In this document: positions 7,947 through 16,948 of the stretch, one piece after another | How positions within the stretch are numbered: position 1 is the first letter of the stretch | Layout of the letters: every line of letters starts with the position of its first letter | DNA from: Flavobacteriales bacterium | Lineage (GTDB): Bacteria > Bacteroidota > Bacteroidia > Flavobacteriales_D > Crocinitomicaceae | Length of the DNA: 64,000 nucleotides | Assembly: GCA_947454525.1 (NCBI GenBank) | Contig: CANGJM010000002.1 | Coordinates: 179,528 to 243,527, forward strand | Reading direction: 5' to 3' | Translations under genes and position numbers: made by a program | Notes under the pieces: generated by a model | What the model saw: only the letters and a program-made list of their open reading frames with translations | The model's database searches: none | What the model was told of the DNA's origin: nothing

Positions 7947-9734
7947 CTATCTTCCAAAAATCACCTCGTCTGTTAGCTCGCGTACCATCAGAAACAATTC
8001 TTCTTTAAAGGTTTGTGCCTCGTAGGTTCCTTTTTCAATCTGACGCAGTTTGTGTTCCCATTGACCCGTTAATTCTGGACTTTTCAGCAATTCACTCTTG
8101 ATGGTGTCAATCAGGTTCATTCCGGTATCGGTCGCAACAAGGTTTTTCTTTTTCTTTTCGATGTATTTGCGTTTGAAAAGCGTTTCGATGATGTTTGCAC
8201 GTGTCGATGGACGTCCGATGCCATTCTCCTTCATGATCTCTCGCATTTCTTCGTTCTCCACTAATTTACCTGCGGATTCCATGGCGCGCAATAAGGTCGC
8301 TTCGGTATAGTATTTTGGTGGGCTCGTTTTTCCTTTATGAATCAAAGGTTTGTGAGGTCCACTTTCGCCTTTTTCAAAAATCGGTAAAATTTTATCGTCG
8401 CTTTCGCCTTCTTTCTTCTTCGTTCCGGATTCCTTGTTTTCTGCTTTGAGATCATCGTAAATCATGCGCCATCCCTTGTCCAAGATTTGCTTTCCAGTGG
8501 CTTTGAATTCCAGCGCATCGACTTTTCCAAGAACGGTCGTATTGGATATTTTACATTCGGGATAAAAAACGGCAATAAATCGTCGGCAAATTAAATCGTA
8601 CACCCGTTGTTCGTCCGGTGTGATTCCCGACGGCGCTACTCCTGTGGGAATAATCGCGTGGTGATCCGTGATTTTTTTATCGTCAAATATCTGCTTGGAC
8701 TTTGGAATAGGTTTGCCTTGCAGCGCATCCGTGAAACGTTTGTAGTCACGCAGTCCGTTCAGGATATTCGGAATTTTGGGGTGTAAATCCTCCGATAAAT
8801 ACGTCGTGTCTACACGTGGATAGGTCACTAACTTCTTTTCGTATAAACTTTGAATCTTCGTCAAGGTTTCTTCGGCGCTGAATGCGTAGTAACGATTTCC
8901 GTCCACTTGTAAGGAAGTCAAATCGTACAAACGTGGATTTCCTTCTTTTCCATCTTTCTGTTCAAATGAAGTCACTTCAAATGGCTTATCTACTAAATAC
9001 GCCAATCCTTTATCTGCCTTGTCTTTCGTTTTTAAGCGATCAATTTGACAGTTAAATTCTGTTTCGCGGTAGATGGTTTTCAGTTCCCAATATTCATCCG
9101 TTTTAAAGGCATTGATTTCCTTCTGACGCTGAACAATCATGGCTAATGTCGGTGTTTGAACGCGTCCAACAGACAAGGTCATTTTATCGCGACCAAATTT
9201 GCGTGTGTACAACCGTGTTCCGTTGATGCCGAGCACCCAATCACCCACAGCGCGTGAATTTCCCGCAGCGAAGAGATTGTCGAATTCTTTGGAGTCGCGC
9301 AATTTGTTGAATCCATCTTTAATGGCTTCTTCTGTTAGGGAAGAAATCCATAAGCGTTTCACCGGAACTTTGCATTTCGCTTTGAGTAAAACCCAACGTT
9401 GAATGAGTTCCCCTTCTTGTCCAGCATCCCCGCAATTAATGACTTCTTCTGCTTGTGTCATCAAGGTTTCAATGACTTTGAATTGACGTTTCGCACCTTC
9501 GTCCTCACGTAATTTGATGCCGAATTGACCCGGGATAATCGGTAAATCTTCCAATTTCCAATATTTCCAATTCGGATTATAGTCCTCCGGATCCTTTAAC
9601 GAACACAAATGTCCAAAAACCCAAGTTACGCAATAGCCGTTTCCTTCTAGGTAGCCATCTCGACGATTTTTAGCTCCTAGAATCTCCGCTAAATCACGGG
9701 CAACGCTTGGTTTTTCGGCAATACAAAGTTTCAT
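7947..9734 (-). CDS. topB: DNA topoisomerase III
   Basis: 595-residue type IA topoisomerase that relaxes and decatenates DNA through a 5'-phosphotyrosine. The N-terminus MKLCIAEKPSVARDLA opens the Toprim domain, with its acidic cluster visible in NCGDAGQEGELIQRW. The active-site tyrosine lies in LVTYPRVDTTYLS (about residue 305). The SVGRVQTPTLAM motif and the NGIGRPSTRANIIETL motif also fit. The protein ends soon after the domain I/III core, without the C-terminal zinc-ribbon or extra domains of longer TopB proteins; this short form is usual for Bacteroidota chromosomal copies. It stands alone on the minus strand, and its upstream region is shared divergently with the gene at 9898. Confidence 0.93.
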   Translation of the reverse strand: MKLCIAEKPSVARDLAEILGAKNRRDGYLEGNGYCVTWVFGHLCSLKDPEDYNPNWKYWKLEDLPIIPGQFGIKLREDEGAKRQFKVIETLMTQAEEVINCGDAGQEGELIQRWVLLKAKCKVPVKRLWISSLTEEAIKDGFNKLRDSKEFDNLFAAGNSRAVGDWVLGINGTRLYTRKFGRDKMTLSVGRVQTPTLAMIVQRQKEINAFKTDEYWELKTIYRETEFNCQIDRLKTKDKADKGLAYLVDKPFEVTSFEQKDGKEGNPRLYDLTSLQVDGNRYYAFSAEETLTKIQSLYEKKLVTYPRVDTTYLSEDLHPKIPNILNGLRDYKRFTDALQGKPIPKSKQIFDDKKITDHHAIIPTGVAPSGITPDEQRVYDLICRRFIAVFYPECKISNTTVLGKVDALEFKATGKQILDKGWRMIYDDLKAENKESGTKKKEGESDDKILPIFEKGESGPHKPLIHKGKTSPPKYYTEATLLRAMESAGKLVENEEMREIMKENGIGRPSTRANIIETLFKRKYIEKKKKNLVATDTGMNLIDTIKSELLKSPELTGQWEHKLRQIEKGTYEAQTFKEELFLMVRELTDEVIFGR

Positions 9735-9847
9735 TGAAAGGTAAACATATGAATCTCAAAAATAGGAAAGAATGTGCCTTTATTTACACGTGGACACCGA
9801 GAGTTATGAACGATTTTTCACAAGAAAAATATTTTTTAATCAAGGAA

Positions 9848-9877
9848 TTGTAACCAATCGAAAAAGTTGCATTTTTG
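9848..9877 (+). promoter_or_regulatory. Bacteroidota-type promoter before the 9898 gene
   Basis: TTG at 9848-9850, 19 bp spacer, then CATTTTTG at 9870-9877. This is one mismatch from TTG-N19-TAnnTTTG, followed 20 bp later by the ATG at 9898. Spacing fits the sigma factor of this phylum. Confidence 0.45.
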
Positions 9878-9897
9878 TACTTGATTATCAGCTTTTC

Positions 9898-10992
9898 ATG
9901 AAAAAAATCCTACTTGTTCTAAGTTTATTTTGTTTGATTATCCTTGGATTTGTTTTCAATCCTTTTCAACCTAAAAATACCTCACCCATTAAGGCTTTTT
10001 ATTATTGGAAAAACTACGATAATTATTGGTTCGATTCAGAAAGACTCGATACTTTACAGGTTCGTAAACTGTATGTCAAGTATTTTGAGGTGGATTACGA
10101 TCCGGATTTGGGACCTGTTCCTAAAGCAAAAACGGAACTGACCATGAGTCGAACCACATGGGACTACGAAAAACAACAATACATTCCATCGAACGTTGCG
10201 AAACTGAGCGTTATTCCAACGGTCTTTATTTTAAATTCTGTTTTTAAAGAGCATAAACTCAACACAAGGGAAATGGCGAAAAATATTCTGTTCCTTGTTT
10301 TAAAGAAATACGAAGAAAATATGGAGGGATTTTCTTGTCCAAAGGAAATTCAAATCGACTGTGACTGGACAGAATCCACTAAAAAGGTCTACATGCGTTT
10401 TCTTCGCGAACTGAAACAAGAAATGAAAAAAAATGAGTCCTTGGAAAACACACAGCTTTCAGCGACCTTGAGGCTTTACGCGTATAAATTCCCGGATCGC
10501 ATGGGTGTCTTACCTGTGGATCGCGCCATGTTGATGTGTTACAATTTGCTCACTCCAAGAGAGTCCGGGAATCGCAATTCCATTTTGGACATCAAAGAAT
10601 TGAAAAAATACTTGGAAGGAGCGGATGATTATCCTGTCGCTTTGGATGTTGCCTTGCCGACCTATTCCAATGTTCAGGTCTTTCAGAACAAACAATTTAA
10701 AAGTTTATTCTACAAAGAGGACAGCACCTTTTTATCCTACTTGAAACCCTTAAATCCACCATTCTATTTAATCAGCAAGGACACGCTCGTAGATGAGGTT
10801 TATCTGCGAAAAGGCGATCATTTGAAAGTAGAACGAGTTTCCGCAAAACAGATTCGTGAAGCAATCGATGTGATCAATCGAGAGGTTTACTTTAAGGATC
10901 GTCCTACAATGGCTTTGTTTCACTTAGATTCAGATGAATTAAGAAAATACACACATGAAGAATTGGTTGGTTTTTATAAGCGTCTTCGTTAG
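9898..10992 (+). CDS. Exported protein with probable TIM-barrel (glycosidase-like) fold
   Basis: 364 residues from the ATG at 9898. The longer frame from 9772 is rejected because it would bury the signal sequence MKKILLVLSLFCLIILGFVF and overlap the promoter. The mature part reads like a (beta/alpha)8 protein: FYYWKNYDNYW, RKLYVKYFEVDYD, EIQIDCDWT (an acidic pair on a strand end, as in glycoside-hydrolase-like families), LSATLRLYAY, MLMCYNL, PVALDVALPTY. This order of strands resembles DUF3142-type proteins. That is recognition by eye and not a profile hit. Asp residues in the QIDCDWT strand are candidate catalytic or ligand residues. The 3' end overlaps the next gene by 38 bp, indicating translational coupling. 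Substrate unknown. Confidence 0.6.
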   Translation: MKKILLVLSLFCLIILGFVFNPFQPKNTSPIKAFYYWKNYDNYWFDSERLDTLQVRKLYVKYFEVDYDPDLGPVPKAKTELTMSRTTWDYEKQQYIPSNVAKLSVIPTVFILNSVFKEHKLNTREMAKNILFLVLKKYEENMEGFSCPKEIQIDCDWTESTKKVYMRFLRELKQEMKKNESLENTQLSATLRLYAYKFPDRMGVLPVDRAMLMCYNLLTPRESGNRNSILDIKELKKYLEGADDYPVALDVALPTYSNVQVFQNKQFKSLFYKEDSTFLSYLKPLNPPFYLISKDTLVDEVYLRKGDHLKVERVSAKQIREAIDVINREVYFKDRPTMALFHLDSDELRKYTHEELVGFYKRLR

Positions 10993-13333
10993 TTTAAAGG
11001 CGTTTTCTTGTGGGGGATGGTATCCGGAAGGAGAATCAGTCCGTTATTCCATATTTACTGGAATGCCATCTTTTTATCCCAGTTTTCGCTTGTTTGAGTA
11101 CGAAAATAGTTCTAGTTATAATGATGCTCGGGATTTCAACTGTCAGGCCCACGAAGATGAGAATTTACGCTTGTGGCAAGACTTTTTTAAGGGAAAAATA
11201 GATGTTTCTAGTTTGAACGAGGCCATTTATTACCTAAGTTATAGTCAAATTAGAGAAGGTAAACATCCGAACAAGCTTGTTCAACTGTTGCGTCAACCTG
11301 CTTATCAAGATGTGAAGGACTATTTGCTTTTCGCTAAAAACATGTCCAAATATTCAACGGGAACTTCCTTGGATCCATGGGAAAAGGAAGAAGTGAAATT
11401 AAAACGTAGCATCAATGCGTCCATTTCGTTGTCCTGTGCAAAAGCTCGAAAAGCCAAACGATTGGAATTGAAAAAACGATATGCACATTTAGCCATTCGC
11501 CTTGCCTACTATTCCAATCAACTTCCGAAAGTGAAAGCCATTTACAAGGCCTTTTTTGAGGGACAAAAAACGAAGTCGGCCATCGACTATTGGGCGATGC
11601 ATTTTCGCTACAATTTGGATAAAATCAGCGATGAAACCATTATTCATCGCGCGGAGGTATTTCGTTATTCCAACGATAAAAAATTGGCGACGTATTTGAA
11701 TTTTAAAGTCATTCCGGTGAAGGATGTACAGCATGCGATTTCAACTTCAAAGAACGCCAAAGAAAAGGCGAATATTCTCGCATTGACCATGGTGCAAAAA
11801 TTGGATCCGGCTTTGGATAACTTAAAATCCCTTCACCAATTAGACCCACAAAACCCGGCTTTTGAATTTTTAGTACAGCGTGAAATCACGAAAATGGAAG
11901 ATTGGATTTTGACACCTTATTACACCGAGTTTTCGCCAGCGATTGTGGCCTACAGCTACGAGAATTATTACGGCGAGTGGAATAGTTCTGGCGACTATGA
12001 ACAAGCACTCATGCGTGGCAGAAGAAACTTTGATCAATCCTATGCGCGTCGTTTCGCTCAGTTCATCGATCAGATTAAGTCAGGCAATACGACCAACTTG
12101 AAACTGTATGCATTGTATGCACATTGGTTGGCAGGTGAAAAAATCAATGTAAGTGAGTTGAGGTCCATTTCTGTTTCTAATGAAACCATGAAGCAATTCA
12201 AGGAACGCATGTATGCACTTGCGACGGCACGTGATTTTGGAAACGCAACTTTGGATGATCCCTTACTTCAATCCATTTTGAAACGCGAAGTGGAAAATCA
12301 CAGTGATCGTTTTGTGTTCTCTGTTGCCCGTGAATTGGAATTTAGAGGAAATAAAATAGATGCAGCGTACTTATTTGCTTCATTAAACAAATCGCTAAAT
12401 TACATGGATTACAGTGACGCATTACCCGGTGCATATTGGCAAATAAAGAAAGGGAAGAACGCATCGAATTATGGTTATTATGAGGATTATTTCTTTTACA
12501 TGGATGATGCCTACACCTTGTCTGAAATTCGCCAAGTCTACCAGGATTTACTTCGTCCAACCAAGGAAAAATCGTCCTTTGACACGTGGAAGAAAAGTTT
12601 CTTGCTCCAACAAAAAGACCGTGTGGCTGACTTAATAGGGACAAAGTTCATTCGTTTGAATCTCTTCGATAAAGCCTTGGTCTATTTCGAACAAGTCAAT
12701 GACACACTTTGGAAAAGTGATGAATATCCGTACAAGACCTTTTTAAATGCCAATCCATTTTACACGACCTTCTATCAAGAACACCAGCAGTCAAAAGCGG
12801 ATTCCATCCATTTTACGAAAACGACAATGGTCAGGGAGTTTTTGAGGTTGCGCGCTTGTTACGATCGTTCCAAAGGTGACTTGAAAGCCAAGTATGCTTT
12901 TTATTTAGGGAATTTTTGTTTCAATCTGACGCAATACGGCAATTCGTGGATGATGCGTCGTTATGCATGGTCCAATTATTTCATCGCGACGAATTTTCCG
13001 GATCAACGAGAATATTACCAGTGTGATTTAGCTAAATCGTATTACCTAAAAGGTTATCAAAATGCACGTAACAAAGGATTTAAGGCTTTGTGTTTACGCA
13101 TGGCGGGACGCTGTGAAAAGTACCGAATCAATTCGAGTGGAGAATTCAATCCGGCATATGAATTCGGTCAAAGCGATGTTGTTTACAACGATAATTACGA
13201 AGATTGGATTTTCGCTCAGAACGCCTATTACCAAAAATTAAAAAAGGAGTTTCCGGAACAGTACGATGACCTCATCAGTAACTGTTATAGCTTTAAACGC
13301 TATTATGCGGATTTGAAAAAAGTAAGGAAATAA
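10955..13333 (+). CDS. Large exported protein with TPR-like helical repeats, unknown function
   Basis: 792 residues. The start ATG at 10955 lies inside the preceding gene (38-bp overlap) but gives a good signal peptide, MKNWLVFISVFVSLKAFSCGG, so the overlap is real. The rest is rich in Tyr, Lys and Ala and reads as paired helices (for example about 150-300 and 470-620, with QLPKVKAIYKAFFEG, LFDKALVYFEQVND, AKSYYLKGYQNARNKGF), suggesting TPR/Sel1-like superhelix. No enzyme motif is visible. It is probably co-transcribed and functionally linked with the 9898 gene, both exported. A terminator follows 6 bp after the stop. Similar two-gene pairs are known to me only as uncharacterised Bacteroidota loci. 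Confidence 0.65.
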   Translation: MKNWLVFISVFVSLKAFSCGGWYPEGESVRYSIFTGMPSFYPSFRLFEYENSSSYNDARDFNCQAHEDENLRLWQDFFKGKIDVSSLNEAIYYLSYSQIREGKHPNKLVQLLRQPAYQDVKDYLLFAKNMSKYSTGTSLDPWEKEEVKLKRSINASISLSCAKARKAKRLELKKRYAHLAIRLAYYSNQLPKVKAIYKAFFEGQKTKSAIDYWAMHFRYNLDKISDETIIHRAEVFRYSNDKKLATYLNFKVIPVKDVQHAISTSKNAKEKANILALTMVQKLDPALDNLKSLHQLDPQNPAFEFLVQREITKMEDWILTPYYTEFSPAIVAYSYENYYGEWNSSGDYEQALMRGRRNFDQSYARRFAQFIDQIKSGNTTNLKLYALYAHWLAGEKINVSELRSISVSNETMKQFKERMYALATARDFGNATLDDPLLQSILKREVENHSDRFVFSVARELEFRGNKIDAAYLFASLNKSLNYMDYSDALPGAYWQIKKGKNASNYGYYEDYFFYMDDAYTLSEIRQVYQDLLRPTKEKSSFDTWKKSFLLQQKDRVADLIGTKFIRLNLFDKALVYFEQVNDTLWKSDEYPYKTFLNANPFYTTFYQEHQQSKADSIHFTKTTMVREFLRLRACYDRSKGDLKAKYAFYLGNFCFNLTQYGNSWMMRRYAWSNYFIATNFPDQREYYQCDLAKSYYLKGYQNARNKGFKALCLRMAGRCEKYRINSSGEFNPAYEFGQSDVVYNDNYEDWIFAQNAYYQKLKKEFPEQYDDLISNCYSFKRYYADLKKVRK

Positions 13334-13339
13334 AAAAAA

Positions 13340-13358
13340 AGCGGTGATCAACACCGCT
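13340..13358. terminator. Bidirectional intrinsic terminator
   Basis: AGCGGTG, loop ATCAA, CACCGCT, preceded by a run of A and followed by a run of T. It serves the convergent gene ends at 13333 (+) and 13364 (-). Confidence 0.85.
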
Positions 13359-13363
13359 TTTTT

Positions 13364-15403
13364 TTATTTTTTGAAGGCGCTCATGCCTTTCATCAAGAAC
13401 GCTTTGTAGGTTTTAATATCAGGCGTATAACCAATGGCTTCGGTCAGGTCATTTCCTTCACTGTCAACTACGACATAGAGTGGTTGTTGGAAACTTCCAT
13501 ATTTTTCCATTTCTAAGTCTGCCCATTTGTTTCCAACCGTTTTGATTTTTCCACTTAGTTTGGAAACACGTACCTCATTCGCTGGTAATGGTGTGCGGTC
13601 GTCGACATATAAGGAAACAATCACAAATTGTTTTTGCAACAGTGGACGAATTTCGTCGTTGGTCCAAACAGTTGATTCTGTTTTACGACAGTTTTGACAC
13701 GCATAACCGGTGAAATCTAGTAGAATCGGTAAGTTCTTTTTCTTCGCGTATTCTTGTCCAACGGTTAAGTCGTGGAACACCAAAATCGAACCGTCTCCAA
13801 CTGGATGCATGTCCGCAGCGTATTGAACAGAAATGGAATCCGTTCCAAGTCCTGTCTCTAATCCACCATTTACCCAACGGAAGTTGTCTTCTGAATGTGT
13901 TCGCGGAGGAGCAATTCCATCAATTAAGGTCAATGGTGCACCGAACATTCCTGTGAATAAATACACAGAGAACGTTAACGCAACTAAAGCAAACATAAAT
14001 CGTGGAACACCTAATTTCTCCACTGGTGAATCATGGGAGAAACGGATTTTCCCTAGAAGGTAAATTCCCATGGTAAGGAATAAAACAAACCAAATCGCTA
14101 CGAACCACTCACGTGTCAATAGGTCCCAATGGTACGCTAAATCTACGGAGGATAAGAATTTCAACGCTAACGCTAACTCGGCTAATCCAAGAACTACTTT
14201 TACGGAATTCAACCATCCACCAGATTGTGGTAAGGAATTCAACCATCCTGGGAAAATCGCGAAGATGGTGAACGGAATCGCTAAAGCTAAAGAGAATCCG
14301 GTCATTCCAATCGCTGGAGTTAAGTATGATCCAGAAGTTGACGCTTCTACTAATAAGGTTCCAATGATTGGACCTGTACAAGAGAAAGAAACCAATCCCA
14401 AGGTAAAGGCCATGAAGAAAATGCCAATGTAGCCACCACGATCGGCTTGTTTGTCCATTTTATTTACCCATGAATTTGGCAATTGAATTTCAAATGCACC
14501 TAGGAAAGAGAAAGCGAACAATACGAAAATACCGAAGAAGATGAGGTTCATCCAAAGATTCGTCGATAAATCATTTAAGCCTAATGGACCCATTGCCGCT
14601 GTGAAGATTAAGCCAAATGTTACGTAGATCAATACGATGGACGTACCGTAAACCAAGGCTTTGAAAATTCCTTCTTTACGTGTTTTGGATTGTTTCGTGA
14701 AGAACGTCACCGTCATTGGAATCATCGGGAACATACACGGAGTAATCAAGGCTACGAGTCCAGCAAGGAAACCAGCGATGAAAATCACCAAATTGGAGTC
14801 CTTTTCTTTTTTCTTCTTATTGTCCGGCTTACTTGGCTCCATCTGCGTTTTGGCGCCACTTGTTGTGTCCCCAGCAGTCGCCACCACTTCACTTGTGTCT
14901 GCATCCGTTACCGTTGTATTTTCATTTGGCGTGAAGCCACTTAATTTTACTTTTCCTTCGGTATCAAATGGACCAACACATCCATCTGCATTGCACAATT
15001 GAAAGAAATTAATTTCGAAGTCCAGCGCGAATTCATCTTTCGTTAACACTTCAATTTGTTGCTTGAAAGTCGCTTTCTTTTCGAAATAATAGGATGTCCC
15101 TAAGTCATCCACGTGTTTAATGGGTTTCCCTAAATCAAAGGGTTTTCCTACAAGCTTGTATTTTGGAGACTTTTTTAAATTGAACTCAGGTACGAGTCCA
15201 GTTCCATCGGCATCCGCTGGATTGTGTTTTAAAGAGAAAATATGAAATCCATCGATGATGGTTCCTTTGAACACAATGTTCGCATGTGACTCATCGATTT
15301 TCTCTACGGAATAAGTCCATTTGATGTAATCGTTCATCATTCCTTGTCCATGGACAAAAGACAAACTGAAAAGGAAGCTGAAAAAGAAAAATAGGTTTTT
15401 CAT
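13364..15403 (-). CDS. dsbD: Thiol:disulfide interchange protein DsbD
   Basis: 679-residue inner-membrane reductant conduit from cytoplasmic thioredoxin to periplasmic targets. In order: signal peptide (MKNLFFFFSFLFSLSFVHGQ); periplasmic alpha domain with its redox cysteine pair as LCNADGCVG; a Thr/Lys-rich linker; an eight-helix CcdA-like membrane domain (about 205-480) with the two buried cysteines in ITPCMFPMIP and SFSCTGPIIG; a C-terminal thioredoxin domain (about 540-679) with the catalytic CQNC in FTGYACQNCRKTE. All six redox cysteines are present, so it should be active. It follows a stand-alone alpha-domain gene by one base, so both are likely on one mRNA. Confidence 0.93.
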   Translation of the reverse strand: MKNLFFFFSFLFSLSFVHGQGMMNDYIKWTYSVEKIDESHANIVFKGTIIDGFHIFSLKHNPADADGTGLVPEFNLKKSPKYKLVGKPFDLGKPIKHVDDLGTSYYFEKKATFKQQIEVLTKDEFALDFEINFFQLCNADGCVGPFDTEGKVKLSGFTPNENTTVTDADTSEVVATAGDTTSGAKTQMEPSKPDNKKKKEKDSNLVIFIAGFLAGLVALITPCMFPMIPMTVTFFTKQSKTRKEGIFKALVYGTSIVLIYVTFGLIFTAAMGPLGLNDLSTNLWMNLIFFGIFVLFAFSFLGAFEIQLPNSWVNKMDKQADRGGYIGIFFMAFTLGLVSFSCTGPIIGTLLVEASTSGSYLTPAIGMTGFSLALAIPFTIFAIFPGWLNSLPQSGGWLNSVKVVLGLAELALALKFLSSVDLAYHWDLLTREWFVAIWFVLFLTMGIYLLGKIRFSHDSPVEKLGVPRFMFALVALTFSVYLFTGMFGAPLTLIDGIAPPRTHSEDNFRWVNGGLETGLGTDSISVQYAADMHPVGDGSILVFHDLTVGQEYAKKKNLPILLDFTGYACQNCRKTESTVWTNDEIRPLLQKQFVIVSLYVDDRTPLPANEVRVSKLSGKIKTVGNKWADLEMEKYGSFQQPLYVVVDSEGNDLTEAIGYTPDIKTYKAFLMKGMSAFKK

Positions 15404-15404
15404 G

Positions 15405-15842
15405 TTAATTGATTTCTAAAGTAAATGGTACGGAAATAGGAGGGAGGCATTTGGTGTCGTCGCAAATCATGTATTGCATTTCACCTTTTAAGGTCCCTGG
15501 TTTTTTAACTTTTAGTTGTTGTTCGGCAGCATAGTGCTCCTCAAACAAATAAACGGTTGATTCAAAATTCTTGTCGAAAATCTCATGAGGAACTGTTTCT
15601 TCAACTGCAGCACCGACGATTTTGTAGTTTTTGGATGCTTCAATCACCATTTTTGTTGGGATTGGACCCGCATTCTCGTCCGTTTTTTGCGAATATAAAT
15701 GCCAACCAGGTTCAATCTCACCAGTGGCAATGACCGTACTTGATTTCGCGTTGTACTTGAATGTCCATTTCACATGATTTTGAGCATACATCATGGATGT
15801 AGAGGACATCAATAGCACTAAAAGGAGGCTTTTCATTTTCAT
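15405..15842 (-). CDS. Stand-alone DsbD alpha-domain-like periplasmic protein
   Basis: 145 residues: signal peptide (MKMKSLLLVLLMSSTSMMYAQ) and a single beta-sandwich matching the N-terminal domain of DsbD (VKWTFKYNAKSSTVIATGEIEPGWHLYSQ; end with MICDDTKCLPPISVPFTLEI). The two cysteines are spaced CxxxxC exactly as in the alpha domain of the downstream DsbD (CNADGC), so a redox-active pair is likely. One base separates its stop from the dsbD start. A periplasmic shuttle that takes electrons from DsbD, or a paralogous substrate adaptor, is an inference. The DsbD alpha-like assignment itself is firm. Confidence 0.82.
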   Translation of the reverse strand: MKMKSLLLVLLMSSTSMMYAQNHVKWTFKYNAKSSTVIATGEIEPGWHLYSQKTDENAGPIPTKMVIEASKNYKIVGAAVEETVPHEIFDKNFESTVYLFEEHYAAEQQLKVKKPGTLKGEMQYMICDDTKCLPPISVPFTLEIN

Positions 15843-15910
15843 TGGATGATTTCTGAGTTTTCGAAATTACGAAACTTTCGGGACATATGCGAGTAACAAT
15901 TGTTACCGAA

Positions 15911-16924
15911 TCACCAAGCTAAGCGTGCTTGAGCGCTTATGGACTGATCTGCACGAACTCCACTTTCGAAGAGAAATTTTCCCGCCATGGCAATCATGGC
16001 AGCGTTATCGGTACAATAGGAGAATTTCGGAATCGAAACTTTCCATCCGTGTTCCATTTTTGCTTGTAATCGTTTTCGCAGTTCACTGTTTGCGGAAACA
16101 CCACCGGCAATCACTACGCAGTTTATACCCGTTTCTTGGACTGCTTTCTCAATCTTATCCATTAAAATACTGACAATGCTGTTTTGAATCGATGCGCAAA
16201 GGTCATTCAAATGTGTTTCTTTAAACTGTTCGTCTAATTTTACCTGATCGCGAATGGTATATAAAATGGACGTTTTTAAGCCACTGAAACTAAAGTTGAG
16301 TCCTTCAATGCGCGGTTTGGAAAATTGAAACGCTTGCGCGTTACCCAATTGTGCATATTTGTCGATTAATGGTCCTCCTGGATATGGAAGATCAAGCATT
16401 TTGGCTGCTTTATCAAACGCTTCTCCAGCGGCGTCATCTATGGTATTTCCAAGTACTTCCATCTGAAGTGGATTGTCCACCCGAACAATTTGCGTGTGTC
16501 CGCCAGAAACGGTTAAACAGAGAAAGGGAAAAGTCGGTTTCATTTCACTGGCATCATCGATGAAATGCGCCAAAATATGGGCTTTCATGTGGTGAACGGG
16601 AACCAAAGGTTTGTTTGTTGCAAGCGCCAATGCTTTGGCAAAGGAAGCTCCAATGGTCAAGGAACCTAGAAGTCCGGGACCTTGTGTAAACGCAATCGCA
16701 TCGACGTCTTCCAGTCCAATTCCAGCTTCTTTTAACGCAGCGGAAACAACTGGCACAATATTTTCTTGATGGGCCCTCGAAGCGAGTTCTGGAACAACGC
16801 CACCAAAGAGCTCGTGCACTGCCTGACCAGCGATAATATTGGACAAAATCTCGCTTCCACGAAGAACTGCCGCGGAAGTATCGTCACAAGAAGATTCAAT
16901 GCCAAGTATAATCGTGTCTTTCAC
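15911..16924 (-). CDS. tsaD: tRNA N6-adenosine threonylcarbamoyltransferase
   Basis: 337-residue ASKHA-fold enzyme that transfers the threonylcarbamoyl group to A37 of ANN-decoding tRNAs, working with TsaB and TsaE. The N-terminal ILGIESSCDDTSAAV motif is the family signature. The metal-binding histidines are in HHMKAHILAHF (about 108-118), followed by FLCLTVSGGHTQI and the late GGVSANSELR and YCTDNAAMIA motifs. Full length. It is divergent from tamB with 24 bp between start codons, so the two promoters must overlap or extend into the coding sequences. Confidence 0.96.
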   Translation of the reverse strand: MKDTIILGIESSCDDTSAAVLRGSEILSNIIAGQAVHELFGGVVPELASRAHQENIVPVVSAALKEAGIGLEDVDAIAFTQGPGLLGSLTIGASFAKALALATNKPLVPVHHMKAHILAHFIDDASEMKPTFPFLCLTVSGGHTQIVRVDNPLQMEVLGNTIDDAAGEAFDKAAKMLDLPYPGGPLIDKYAQLGNAQAFQFSKPRIEGLNFSFSGLKTSILYTIRDQVKLDEQFKETHLNDLCASIQNSIVSILMDKIEKAVQETGINCVVIAGGVSANSELRKRLQAKMEHGWKVSIPKFSYCTDNAAMIAMAGKFLFESGVRADQSISAQARLAW

Positions 16925-16938
16925 TGCTAAAAGATTAT

Positions 16939-16946
16939 TAAATTTG
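16939..16946 (+). promoter_or_regulatory. TAnnTTTG box directly before tamB
   Basis: TAAATTTG, exact -7 consensus, ends 2 bp before the first ATG of tamB (16949) and 8 bp before the second (16955). If used, transcription would begin near 16951-16955, giving a leaderless or near-leaderless mRNA starting at the second ATG. No clear -33 element was seen. Confidence 0.35.
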
Positions 16947-16948
16947 TA

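Noticed and set aside
9772..9897. Longer N-terminus for the exported 364-residue protein
   Set aside because: It would place the signal peptide inside the protein and the frame runs through the likely promoter; the ATG at 9898 gives a normal signal sequence.
14070..14432. 120-codon plus-strand frame inside dsbD
   Set aside because: Antisense to the conserved membrane domain; no family likeness.
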